A stretch of DNA of 44,159 nucleotides from Gemmatimonadota bacterium (GTDB lineage: Bacteria; GCA-2686955). Location: contig NYZA01000249.1 in the NCBI GenBank assembly GCA_002686955.1, forward strand, positions 1-44,159. The letters run 5' to 3'. Shown here piece by piece: positions 34,095-42,319 of this stretch (its first letter is position 1; every line of letters starts with the position of its first letter). A model generated the notes under the pieces. It worked only from the letters and a program-made list of their open reading frames with translations. It searched no databases and was not told the DNA's origin. A program made the position numbers and the translations under genes.

Positions 34095-34223
34095 AACACA
34101 CCAAGCCCCGCATAGCGTCTCCCCCGACGCGCACCCGGATTGGTTATGCCGACCGCCTCCTTGGGGCTTGGTGCACAATGGGCCGGCGTCCCGCTTTTGG
34201 CGAGGGCGTCGGCCCTTTTTTTT
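34095..34223 (+). ncRNA. Putative sigma54-dependent small RNA with C-rich, anti-SD-like segments
   Basis: From the promoter to the terminator the RNA is ~129 nt. An 11-bp perfect stem (34099-34109 with 34163-34173) is stacked on a 5-bp stem (34110-34114 with 34145-34149), which encloses a 5-bp hairpin (34115-34119/34126-34130) with the loop UCCCCC. A 13-nt bulge (34150-34162) reads CGACCGCCUCCUU and contains CCUCCUU, the complement of a Shine-Dalgarno sequence. A terminator forms the 3' end. Exposed C-rich motifs are how many regulatory RNAs block ribosome-binding sites. There is no downstream plus-strand gene, so it is not a riboswitch leader. No known RNA family (6S, SRP, tmRNA, RNase P) was recognised. 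Confidence 0.7.
34180..34223 (+). terminator. Strong intrinsic terminator of the small RNA
   Basis: A 15-bp GC-rich stem with one bulged A (34203) and a UUUUG loop is followed by eight T residues (34216-34223). It is the clearest intrinsic terminator in the window, and no plus-strand protein gene precedes it. The following 34224-34379 contains nothing I can support. Confidence 0.9.
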
Positions 34224-34379
34224 CTCTCTGTCCCTAGCCCGGATTTCTCACCAACTTCCGTCACGAGGCGGCGCAGATTCATGCCCCGGTGGTACTTCGC
34301 GCCGCTTCCCGCGGACTCGGCTCCTTGATCTCGAAACGAGCTCGAATACCGGGCTCGAAAGTCTATGCGCAACAGGCTC

Positions 34380-35591
34380 CTAGTGGGGGATCTTCAACTC
34401 GGTGAGATGGATCGCGTTGGAGAAGATCCACGGGTGGAGAGTCCGTTCTCCTGAGTTCTTCTCATCCCGAACCTGCCGCACCTCGACTCGCCAAATACCC
34501 GGATCCGGCTCGAGCACGACGATCCTTGGAGTGGAATCGGGACCCAAGTGCGCGTGCACCTTCCCGTTGTGGATCAAGCTCAAATCGGTCCCCACCCCAC
34601 TCGCGGCGAGCTCGATGCTGAGCTTCGTGACCACATCGGCCGGCAATCGAGCGCCGGCGACCTCGAGCCTGCCTTCGACCGTCTCGGCAACAAAGGCCAG
34701 GGGTGGAACCGCGCCGAACGCGGGAACGACGGCATCGGAACGCCCGGATTCGAGCGATTGGCGCGCCAGATCGATTCTCGCTGAAGCGCTCGATGGCCAG
34801 GGAAGCGGCACATAGACCCGAGTGGACAGGACGCGAAAGAGATCTTGATACCTCGGGAATCGAAGCATCGAGTCGCCGATCAGGTCGAGGCGGGAATGAG
34901 CATCGACCGAAGCGATCAGCGGTGGAGGCGAGTCGAAAGTTGCCAAGAGCTCCAGCTCGTCGACCGGCTCCCGGATGATCGACGCAAACGCGGCGCGGCG
35001 TTCGAAGGGGATCGCCAATACCGCCGCCGCCAGCTCGATCGGGGAGCGAATTCGCCAAGACGAGTTGAAGCTCATCAGCTCCATCCCCCCCCCGGCCGGC
35101 CAAACATCGGCTGCCCAGGGATGGCGCTTGTTGGTCGGGTGCGCGACGAAAGGCACACGCGAAGGCGAAAGAGCATCATAGAAACGCCGTCCGCCGTGCC
35201 CGACCTCTTCATCTCTCAAGCCCGAGGAGCCGAGAAACAGCGCGTGACCATCACTGCCAAGCGAGCACTCGATCCCGGAAAGCACCAGGACCCCCAAGCG
35301 CTCTCCCTCCTCCGCGGCCGTGCGAAGTGTGTTGTGGTCACATAGCACGACAAAATCCAGCTCCGCTGCGGCCGCTTCACGAACCACTTCGTGAACCGTT
35401 CCCCCTCCGTCGGAAGCTAGGGTATGAACGTGTATGGCGCCGGTGAGCGTCTTCCAGCCCCTGGGGGCGGCATCGGGATCGGCCAGTGCTACTTCCAACG
35501 GAGCCCAAGGACGTACCCAAAGCACTGACAACGCTGTCGCGATCGCCCAAAAAACCACCAGCACGGTCAACAACCAGCGTACGGTTCTCAT
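34380..35591 (-). CDS. Membrane-anchored PHP-domain metallohydrolase (CehA/McbA-like)
   Basis: A 403-aa protein: an N-terminal anchor ('WLLTVLVVFWAIATALSVLWV', in parts) then a PHP domain with metal ligands His54 and His56 ('GAIHVHT'), 'LCDHNTL' (Asp85, His86), 'SGIECS', 'DGHALFLG', 'FVAHPTNKRH' and 'SVDAHSR'. A C-terminal beta-rich region is of unknown role. PHP domains hydrolyse phosphoesters, but the substrate is unknown. The ATG at 35591 overlaps the rfaE2 stop as ATGA, making this the last gene of the envelope operon. Confidence 0.83.
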   Translation of the reverse strand: MRTVRWLLTVLVVFWAIATALSVLWVRPWAPLEVALADPDAAPRGWKTLTGAIHVHTLASDGGGTVHEVVREAAAAELDFVVLCDHNTLRTAAEEGERLGVLVLSGIECSLGSDGHALFLGSSGLRDEEVGHGGRRFYDALSPSRVPFVAHPTNKRHPWAADVWPAGGGMELMSFNSSWRIRSPIELAAAVLAIPFERRAAFASIIREPVDELELLATFDSPPPLIASVDAHSRLDLIGDSMLRFPRYQDLFRVLSTRVYVPLPWPSSASARIDLARQSLESGRSDAVVPAFGAVPPLAFVAETVEGRLEVAGARLPADVVTKLSIELAASGVGTDLSLIHNGKVHAHLGPDSTPRIVVLEPDPGIWRVEVRQVRDEKNSGERTLHPWIFSNAIHLTELKIPH

Positions 35592-36076
35592 GCTTCCCCT
35601 TTCTCCGCGGAGAGTCGAATTCGACGTACCAATTCGCTGGTCGACACTCCCTCGATCATCGGTACCAGCTTCACGACTCCGCCCCACGACCGCACTTCGT
35701 CGGCGCCGACGACCTCTCGATTCAAATAGTCGTGGCCTTTGACCAATACGTCGGGCCGTAACGCCAGTACGGTATCGAGCGGGGTGTCTTCGGAGAATGG
35801 AACAACCAGATCGACCGATTCGAAAGCGGCCAGGATCCGTGTCCGCCCCTCGAGCGGAAGCAGCGGCCGGGTTGCTCCCTTGATTCGCCTGACCGATTCA
35901 TCGTCATTGACCGCCACTACGAGGAGATCGCCAAACGATGCCGCTGTTTCGAGTACGGCCACGTGACCGTGGTGAAGCAGATCGAAACAACCGTTGGTGA
36001 AGACGATCCGCTTGCCCGACTGTCGCGCGACCTCGCATACACGGCACCCCTCGGCCCGCTCTACTACACGCCCCAT
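35588..36076 (-). CDS. rfaE2: Heptose 1-phosphate adenylyltransferase (RfaE2, HldE C-terminal type)
   Basis: A 162-aa nucleotidyltransferase with 'FTNGCFDLLHHGH' (residues 26-38), 'NDDESVRRIKG', 'RTRILAAFESVDLVVPF' and 'KGHDYLNREVVGADEVRSWGG' (in parts), typical of RfaE2. It makes ADP-heptose precursors for LPS. A stand-alone start exists at 36076, overlapping rfaE1 by 13 nt; the longer frame is the rfaE1 shadow. The split into two genes contrasts with the fused HldE of enterics. Confidence 0.93.
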   Translation of the reverse strand: MGRVVERAEGCRVCEVARQSGKRIVFTNGCFDLLHHGHVAVLETAASFGDLLVVAVNDDESVRRIKGATRPLLPLEGRTRILAAFESVDLVVPFSEDTPLDTVLALRPDVLVKGHDYLNREVVGADEVRSWGGVVKLVPMIEGVSTSELVRRIRLSAEKGEA

Positions 36077-37071
36077 GTCCGCTCGCCTTCTCCGATCGCC
36101 GCCAGTATCTCCTCGGTCTCGACCGCGGAAACCCCCATACGTCCGACCTCGATCCCGGCCGCGATGCTCGAGAGCACCGTCGCGACTCGCAGCGACACTC
36201 CGGCCGCTACGGCAAGGGTGAGGGTCGCGATTACCGTGTCTCCCGCCCCCGACACATCGAACACCTCCCTGGCGCTCGGTCGCAACGAAAAAGGAGCTTC
36301 CCGGTCGCTGTCGAAGAGAGTCATGCCGCGATGCCCACGGGTCAGCAAAACCGCCTCGCACCGGAGCCGCCGACGCATCTCAGCCCCCGCATCAAAGGTC
36401 TCGTCATCGCCGTCGAGCTCCGTCCCCAAGCTCTTCTCGACCTCCTGCAGATTCGGCTTGAAAAGCGTCACACCCTCGTATCGGAAGAAGTTTCGAAACT
36501 TCGGATCCACCGTGACCGGCTTCCCCGCGTCGCGCGCGAATGCCACGAGTCGTTCGATCGACCGAGCGGTCAGAACGCCTTTGTCGTAGTCCTCGAGAAG
36601 AAGAGCATCGCTGCGTTCGATCGCCTCGAGCCCGGCTTCGATCAACGCATCCTCGTATTCGGGCAAAGCCGGATCCGCCCGCTCCCGATCGACCCTGACG
36701 ATCTGTTGCCCCCGCGCCCTCACCCGTGTCTTGACGGTCGTCGGACGGGTAGCGTCCTCCACCAAACCGGTGGCCCGCACACCCTGATCCCGCAGAAGTC
36801 GCCCGAGATCCCTGCCGGCGGGATCGGCCCCGATCAGCCCCACCACGCTCACATCACCACCGAGGACGCGTACGTTGCGCGCCACATTGGCCGCCCCCCC
36901 GGGCTGATGATGAACCTCGTCGACCTCGACCACCGGCACGGGTGCTTCGGGCGAAATGCGCAGTGTATCTCCGTCGAGATACTGGTCGACCATCAGGTCG
37001 CCGATGACGGCGACCCGTCCGGAAGCCACCCGATCGAGGGCTTCGCGCAGATCCTGGCTGGTTACACTCAC
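36064..37071 (-). CDS. rfaE1: Heptose 7-phosphate kinase (RfaE1, HldE N-terminal type)
   Basis: A 335-aa PfkB-family kinase: 'VIGDLMVDQYLDG' and 'RISPEAPVPVVEV' at the start, 'QPGGAANVARNV', 'DPKFRNF', 'FKPNLQEVE', and the catalytic 'DVSGAGDTVIATL'. It phosphorylates heptose 7-phosphate at C1. The GTG at 37071 overlaps the methyltransferase stop as GTGA. With RfaE2 it makes ADP-heptose, showing this cell builds heptose-containing LPS. Confidence 0.93.
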   Translation of the reverse strand: MSVTSQDLREALDRVASGRVAVIGDLMVDQYLDGDTLRISPEAPVPVVEVDEVHHQPGGAANVARNVRVLGGDVSVVGLIGADPAGRDLGRLLRDQGVRATGLVEDATRPTTVKTRVRARGQQIVRVDRERADPALPEYEDALIEAGLEAIERSDALLLEDYDKGVLTARSIERLVAFARDAGKPVTVDPKFRNFFRYEGVTLFKPNLQEVEKSLGTELDGDDETFDAGAEMRRRLRCEAVLLTRGHRGMTLFDSDREAPFSLRPSAREVFDVSGAGDTVIATLTLAVAAGVSLRVATVLSSIAAGIEVGRMGVSAVETEEILAAIGEGERTWGV

Positions 37072-37724
37072 GCTTTTTTCTCTCGCCGCATGAAGCTGGC
37101 CACCATCGTATCCCATCCCCTCTTCTCCTTTCCCGGCTCGGATCGTTCGGAGAGCAGCTCGAAACGGGCCTCGCGATCGGCCAAGGCGGCCGTCATTTCG
37201 TCGCGCAGGCGCCGCTCCGTGAACTCGTCGAAGAGGTGGTGCCTGATCCTCGCGGGGAGATTGTTTATGCCGTCGTTGTCGAGAATCGGGCCGAGGATGC
37301 GGGTCAAGACGCTCGCTCCATAGGGGTAGCTCTCGCAAACGACGATCCGCGGAATCTTCAAGCGGCCGATGCCCCGAAGAAAATCCCCCACATTCGGGAT
37401 CAGGTGGTGAAGCAGATCGCCCGCCACGAGCACGTCCACATCGGTCGGGTAGCGATCGAAATCGAAAACGTTCAGCTCTATCGTCTCGATCCCCCGGGCC
37501 TCGGCGTGTGCCCTGAAGGTCGGATTCAGCTCGGCGCCGATGTAGCGGCAGCTCGGATGCAGAAAGGCGGCGAGCCGGCAGGTGCCGGCCCCGAGATCCA
37601 GCACCCGTTGGCCCTCACCCACGATCGACGCGATCAGGCCGAATCTCCGGCCGACGGTATCGCCGTGCAGCCAGCTCAGCATCTTGTCGTATCGCTCCGC
37701 CTTGCGATAGAGCCAGGATCTCAT
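37068..37724 (-). CDS. Class I SAM-dependent methyltransferase
   Basis: A 218-aa protein with the SAM-binding motif 'VLDLGAGTC' and 'YIGAELNP', then 'VLVAGDLLHHLIP' and 'IVVCESYPYGASVL'. Similar proteins in cell-envelope clusters modify lipids or sugars, but the substrate is unknown. It lies 48 nt after the phosphodiesterase-like gene, and its stop overlaps rfaE1. Confidence 0.85.
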   Translation of the reverse strand: MRSWLYRKAERYDKMLSWLHGDTVGRRFGLIASIVGEGQRVLDLGAGTCRLAAFLHPSCRYIGAELNPTFRAHAEARGIETIELNVFDFDRYPTDVDVLVAGDLLHHLIPNVGDFLRGIGRLKIPRIVVCESYPYGASVLTRILGPILDNDGINNLPARIRHHLFDEFTERRLRDEMTAALADREARFELLSERSEPGKEKRGWDTMVASFMRREKKA

Positions 37725-37772
37725 GAGGTCTCGCTGTCCGTAGGGGTGCGCTGTTTCGCTCTCCTGTGATCT

Positions 37773-40064
37773 CTATCTTAGATACCCGAGGGCCTCGAGT
37801 CGCTTGCGAAACTCTTCGTCGGCCCGCCCACGGTAGACGCCTCCACCGGTCTCTCGCTCGCCCCAAGAGGCGATCGATCGCGGTGGATTCTCATCGAGCC
37901 ACTCCGGATCGAGGAGTTCCCTCAGAACACGCCCCTCGGTGTCATCAGGGACCGGCAACCCGAGAAGTGTCGCCACGGTGGGCGCCACGTCGAGAGCGCT
38001 CACTCCGAGGATCGTAGCTCCGTCCTCCCGGAGGCCCGGGCCGGCCGCGGCGATGATCCCCCCCATGCGGTGGTTCCCCGAAAACGAGCTCACCTTCGAT
38101 TCCGGAGCGAAGTCGGCGGCGTCCAACCGCTCTCCGCGGGGAATGATGACCGCCATGCCGGTGTCCAGTCCCCCATTGAAACGAAGGCTCAAGTCGGCCG
38201 CCAGCGGGTCGGCGGCGTGGAAATCAAGGATGTCGATATCGGAAAAGAGGGGGCGGCGATCGGATCGGCGAAGCTGACTGAGCAAGGCGACGGCTTCATC
38301 ACGGGCCTGCTCGGCCCGCGAGGGGTCGAGGAGCCCTTCGCGATCCCTTCCGGCGATGGAGAGGTGGAGGAATCGGCAAGGACTCCAAAAGGGGACTTCA
38401 TCCCTTCGCTCATAAAGAATCGATCGCGAGAGATCGATTTCGCCCTCCCGATCGACCTCCTGTAGCCCGAGCCTCCGAAGCAAGGGGTTCAGGTCGTAGC
38501 TGCGTGTCGTCCCGAGGCGGGCCCCCGCCCCATGATCCGATACGACAAAGACCGCGGTCTCCTCCCCCGCAAGATCGATCAGACGTCCGATCCTCCGGTC
38601 GGTCCAGGCGTAGATCGAATCGACGACAGCCGCGCGTCGCTCCAGCGTTCCCGGGTCCACGTCCCAGAGCCGGCCGGCCAGGGTCGGGTTCGCAACCGCT
38701 GTCCTATACTTCCAGAGCAGATGCTGCGCCGAATCGGTGGCGCGCACATAGACGCACGCGAGACGCCACTCCTCTTTGGACAGCAGAGTGTCGGCCACAT
38801 CGAGAATCAGGCGATCCTCGACGAGCTCTTCGCGCAGGAGGTCCAACGCTGATCGCTCCTCTTCGGTCGCCGGCTCGGATGGTCCCAGAATCGGCTCGAA
38901 CCAGTCCGCGTCGGAGCGGATTCGCCTCAGGATCCCGTCCACGTCATCGCAGAGCGTTTCCGGGGCGCATCTCCCCTCGAGCTCCGCGGCAGCCCGGTCG
39001 CTCACCATCGCGCCCGACAATGGTGTCGCTGGGAAAGACGCGTACCATCCCGCGCAAAGCACGGGAAGGCCGGCCGTCGAGGCCACATCCCACAGGGCCG
39101 GCACGCGGCGATGGACCGAGCCGACGAGCTCTGATCGGTAGTCTCCGGGAATCGGAATCGCGAAACGATCGATCCCGTGGCGCCATGGACGTACGCCGGT
39201 GGCGATCGTCGTCCAGACCGGCGGCGAGAAGGGAGGCATGACCGCCCGCAGACGGCCACCCGCTCCGCGTTCGAGAAGCCCCGCGAGGTTCGGCACGAGG
39301 CCCACATCGATCAGTCGATCGATCACCGGAAAGCAGGCCCCGTCGACGCCGATCAGAAGAACACGCTCCGGGGAATCGATCGGAGCTGCGCTCGCGGTCT
39401 CGATCCGCTCCGCGCCCCTTCCCGCCGGAGGAGAGAGGGCACCGATGAGGAGCAGAAGGAGCGCACCGATCGGCAACGCACCGGCAAGCCGTTCGAATCG
39501 ACGGGACCGGTTTGGACCCAAGCCCCCCAAAACGGGGCGAAAAAGAGCCTGAACCGTAAGCGATACGACGAAACCCACCAGCGGCGCCGTCAAGATGCCG
39601 AAGAGCAGCAACTTCACCACGGCGGGGCTAGCGACCAGAGAGGCCTCGAAGGCCAGGCTCTTCGCTTCGATCGCCAACCATGCCGCCCCGGAGATGGCAA
39701 CCTGGAGCCCGGCGTGCCGCCCAAGCCGCCGTGCTTCCCGCTCGGGGTGCTTCCACGGCCCTCCGCGCGCCCTCGCCCAAAAATAGGTGAGCGGCGCCAG
39801 GGCCGCCCCCACCGTCGCCGCGATCAGCCCCGCCGTGGCCGCGAGAGCGCCGGCCCCTCCGAGTCGGAGTGCGGCTGAAGCTCCCATGAGATGCAGGGCC
39901 TGAAAGACCAGCGCCTCGAGCCCGAAATCGACGATGTGGGCCGACTCCGACCAGAGACGCGATCCCCACCAGAGCGTCCATCCAACCACGAACCCAACGC
40001 CCGAAGCCACGGCGAGCTCTCCACAGGGTCGGCTCCCCGCGCCGCCGGGATCTTCGAATCGCAC
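37773..40064 (-). CDS. Membrane protein with alkaline-phosphatase-superfamily (phosphodiesterase-like) domain, copy A
   Basis: A 763-aa protein. Residues 1-210 hold several membrane helices; residues ~233-700 are a type I phosphodiesterase/nucleotide-pyrophosphatase fold. The first metal Asp is Asp241 ('LLIGVDGACF'), nucleophile region 'SPPVWTTIATG' (Thr285/Thr286), and 'VFVVSDHGAG' with 'FSGNHRMGG' are metal ligands. The C-terminus ends 'LEALGYLR'. The GTG start overlaps the stop of the paralogous gene upstream by one base. It may hydrolyse or transfer phospho-groups on envelope lipids, which is inference. Confidence 0.85.
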   Translation of the reverse strand: MRFEDPGGAGSRPCGELAVASGVGFVVGWTLWWGSRLWSESAHIVDFGLEALVFQALHLMGASAALRLGGAGALAATAGLIAATVGAALAPLTYFWARARGGPWKHPEREARRLGRHAGLQVAISGAAWLAIEAKSLAFEASLVASPAVVKLLLFGILTAPLVGFVVSLTVQALFRPVLGGLGPNRSRRFERLAGALPIGALLLLLIGALSPPAGRGAERIETASAAPIDSPERVLLIGVDGACFPVIDRLIDVGLVPNLAGLLERGAGGRLRAVMPPFSPPVWTTIATGVRPWRHGIDRFAIPIPGDYRSELVGSVHRRVPALWDVASTAGLPVLCAGWYASFPATPLSGAMVSDRAAAELEGRCAPETLCDDVDGILRRIRSDADWFEPILGPSEPATEEERSALDLLREELVEDRLILDVADTLLSKEEWRLACVYVRATDSAQHLLWKYRTAVANPTLAGRLWDVDPGTLERRAAVVDSIYAWTDRRIGRLIDLAGEETAVFVVSDHGAGARLGTTRSYDLNPLLRRLGLQEVDREGEIDLSRSILYERRDEVPFWSPCRFLHLSIAGRDREGLLDPSRAEQARDEAVALLSQLRRSDRRPLFSDIDILDFHAADPLAADLSLRFNGGLDTGMAVIIPRGERLDAADFAPESKVSSFSGNHRMGGIIAAAGPGLREDGATILGVSALDVAPTVATLLGLPVPDDTEGRVLRELLDPEWLDENPPRSIASWGERETGGGVYRGRADEEFRKRLEALGYLR

Positions 40065-42319
40065 TACTGTATGTACCCCAGTGATCGAAGCTGCTCCTTG
40101 ATCACTTCGTCCACCCGCGCGTCGGAACGCACCCCTCCCGCCTCGACCAATCTTGTGGAATCGTAGCTTTCCAAATAGACCGGAGCACGCGCCGCCGGCT
40201 CATCGGCCAGCAGCTCCGTGAGAACTCGACCATCCATGTCGCGGGCAATCGGCTGACCGAGCAGGTGCAGCACCGTCGGAGCGATGTCGAGTACGCCGGC
40301 CCCCCGCACCTTTCTCCCACCATCCACGCCGCGGCCGCACATCAATAGTGTCGCGTCCATACGGTGCATACCCGAGATCCGAAAGTTGACCGCCATCTCG
40401 GAAACAGGAAAGTGCCGCCCATCCGGCAACAGAATCGATCCGTCGAGTGGAAGATGACGATTAATCTGAACTACCAGGTCGATGCCACCGGACAGCTCCG
40501 AAGAACGGACATCGGTGAAGACCGCCAGTCCATTCGTTGTACGCAAGTTCTTCAGATCCGCCTGGAGCTCACTCACAAGCCTCCGATTGGCCTCGCGCGA
40601 CTGCGTTCCTTGCGGCTCACGTCCAGCAAGATTGGCGGATACGCGGCGCTTCGCCGCAATTCGAAGGTTGTTGGGATTGTCGAAAAACCCGGTACGGGAC
40701 CAGTCGATCTCTTCGGTGCCCTCGTTGAAATGCAGAAAACCCAAGGCCTGCAGCAAACGATCTACTTTGACCGCGCGCCCACCCGCGAGATTGAAGCCAA
40801 AACCATGATCCGAGGCGATGACGAGAGTGGTCGATTCGTCCATCAGATCCATGATCTCGCCGAGAAGATCGTCGACAGTTCCGTAGTAGCCGCGAACCGC
40901 TTCGCCGAACGACTCGATATCTTCTCTCTCCACACCCCATAGACGGCGAGCAATCCCGGGATTGCTGCTGGCGACATGGTGCTTCCAGTGAATATGCGAT
41001 ACGGCGTCGCTTGCACGAATGTACACCGCGAGCAGATCGGATGAGTCGTCGGACGCGCTCTCGATGGCGACGGCGGACCGAATCGATGCGACATCTCGCG
41101 CGATCGAGCGCTCCAGTACCATGTAGAAATGGTGCCGCTCGTAATCGAGTGTATTCTTCGGGAAGCGCTTGTATTCCTCATCGAATTCGAGATCGACATA
41201 TCGATCCATCGGATACGCATTCCACCCGCTCGATACTTCGTGCTGAACGATCGGCGCGAGCGAATCGGGCGCGACATTCAGCGGCAGATCGGTATATGCC
41301 AGGCGGTCGGAAACCATGTATCCATCGCCCGGGCGTACGGCTGGCCATGTATAGTACCAGTTGACGAATCCGCCACGCAGATTTCGTGCGGCGGCGATAT
41401 CCCAGAGTGCCGCCGACCCGATATCGCGACGATCGAGCAGATCGGCGTCATGGGTCTCGGCGTCGACGAAGCCGGTGACACCGTGCTTGTGAGGGCGCTT
41501 GCCGGTCGCGACCGAGGTCCAAACGACCGGCGAATAGTAGGGGATGATGGTGCGCAAAGGGCCGATGACGCCGCCGGCGATGGCGCGTGCGAAGTTCGGC
41601 AGCCGTCCCTCGGCGGCCAGCTCGTAGATGAGCGAACGTTCCAGACCATCGATTCCGAGCAGGATGACGCGGCCTGGAGGAGAGAGCGTGTTGGGCGTGG
41701 CATCGAGCGCGCGCCGGCTGCGCTCCTGGAGAGCGCCGGCCAGCCCTGGGCCTAGCACGACGAAGGCCAAAACGACGAGAACGATCCCGCGTCCCGGCAC
41801 ACGGCTGCAGCGATCGATGGCCGGCCCGGCGACTCGTCCCGCAGCCCAGCCCAACAAGACCGCCACCAAGAAGATCACCCCTATGATCCGCCGGGCCATG
41901 GAGGTCACCTCGGCGTGGCTGAACGCCACGTCGAATGTGCCGACCAGTCCGTATGAGAAGAGGAGCAGGAACACCGCGAGGCCGAAGTGGGCGCCGGCCA
42001 GCCGACTCCTCGCACCAAGGCGACGGCCGAAAGGCGCCAGCAAGATCGCTTGCAGAGCTCCCGTCGCCAGTCCGGCCACGCCGAAGAGCGTGAAGGCCCC
42101 GGCGAGCGAGCCGAGCCCGGCGTAGAGCCACTCCGGGGCGGGGCCGGCCGCCAGGCGAAGCCCGTACTCCCACACGAAGTACCAACTTCCGAGCAAGGGG
42201 TTTTCGGTCCACGAAGCGGCGGTCGCGGCGAGTACGCCGTTGGCCAGACCGATGAAGAGTCCGAGCCAGAGCGACTTGCGCCAATCGTAGCTCTGGTATC
42301 GAACCCCGGGCCTGTTCAT
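40064..42319 (-). CDS. Membrane protein with alkaline-phosphatase-superfamily (phosphodiesterase-like) domain, copy B
   Basis: A 751-aa paralogue of the next gene with the same plan: membrane helices (residues 1-200), then the hydrolase fold. Asp224 ('LLGIDGLERS'), 'SPVVWTSVATGKRPHKHGV' with Thr268, 'LVIASDHGFGF' and 'ISGMHRMDATL' mark the active site, and the end reads 'LRSLGYIQ'. Side-by-side paralogues suggest two related substrates or a heteromer. The ATG at 42319 overlaps the upstream stop by 4 nt. Confidence 0.85.
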   Translation of the reverse strand: MNRPGVRYQSYDWRKSLWLGLFIGLANGVLAATAASWTENPLLGSWYFVWEYGLRLAAGPAPEWLYAGLGSLAGAFTLFGVAGLATGALQAILLAPFGRRLGARSRLAGAHFGLAVFLLLFSYGLVGTFDVAFSHAEVTSMARRIIGVIFLVAVLLGWAAGRVAGPAIDRCSRVPGRGIVLVVLAFVVLGPGLAGALQERSRRALDATPNTLSPPGRVILLGIDGLERSLIYELAAEGRLPNFARAIAGGVIGPLRTIIPYYSPVVWTSVATGKRPHKHGVTGFVDAETHDADLLDRRDIGSAALWDIAAARNLRGGFVNWYYTWPAVRPGDGYMVSDRLAYTDLPLNVAPDSLAPIVQHEVSSGWNAYPMDRYVDLEFDEEYKRFPKNTLDYERHHFYMVLERSIARDVASIRSAVAIESASDDSSDLLAVYIRASDAVSHIHWKHHVASSNPGIARRLWGVEREDIESFGEAVRGYYGTVDDLLGEIMDLMDESTTLVIASDHGFGFNLAGGRAVKVDRLLQALGFLHFNEGTEEIDWSRTGFFDNPNNLRIAAKRRVSANLAGREPQGTQSREANRRLVSELQADLKNLRTTNGLAVFTDVRSSELSGGIDLVVQINRHLPLDGSILLPDGRHFPVSEMAVNFRISGMHRMDATLLMCGRGVDGGRKVRGAGVLDIAPTVLHLLGQPIARDMDGRVLTELLADEPAARAPVYLESYDSTRLVEAGGVRSDARVDEVIKEQLRSLGYIQ

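Noticed and set aside
34224-34379. Sequence after the terminator resembling an IS1380-type element end (CCCGGATTTCTCACC)
   Set aside because: Based only on memory of such ends; no second end, target repeat or transposase fragment could be shown.
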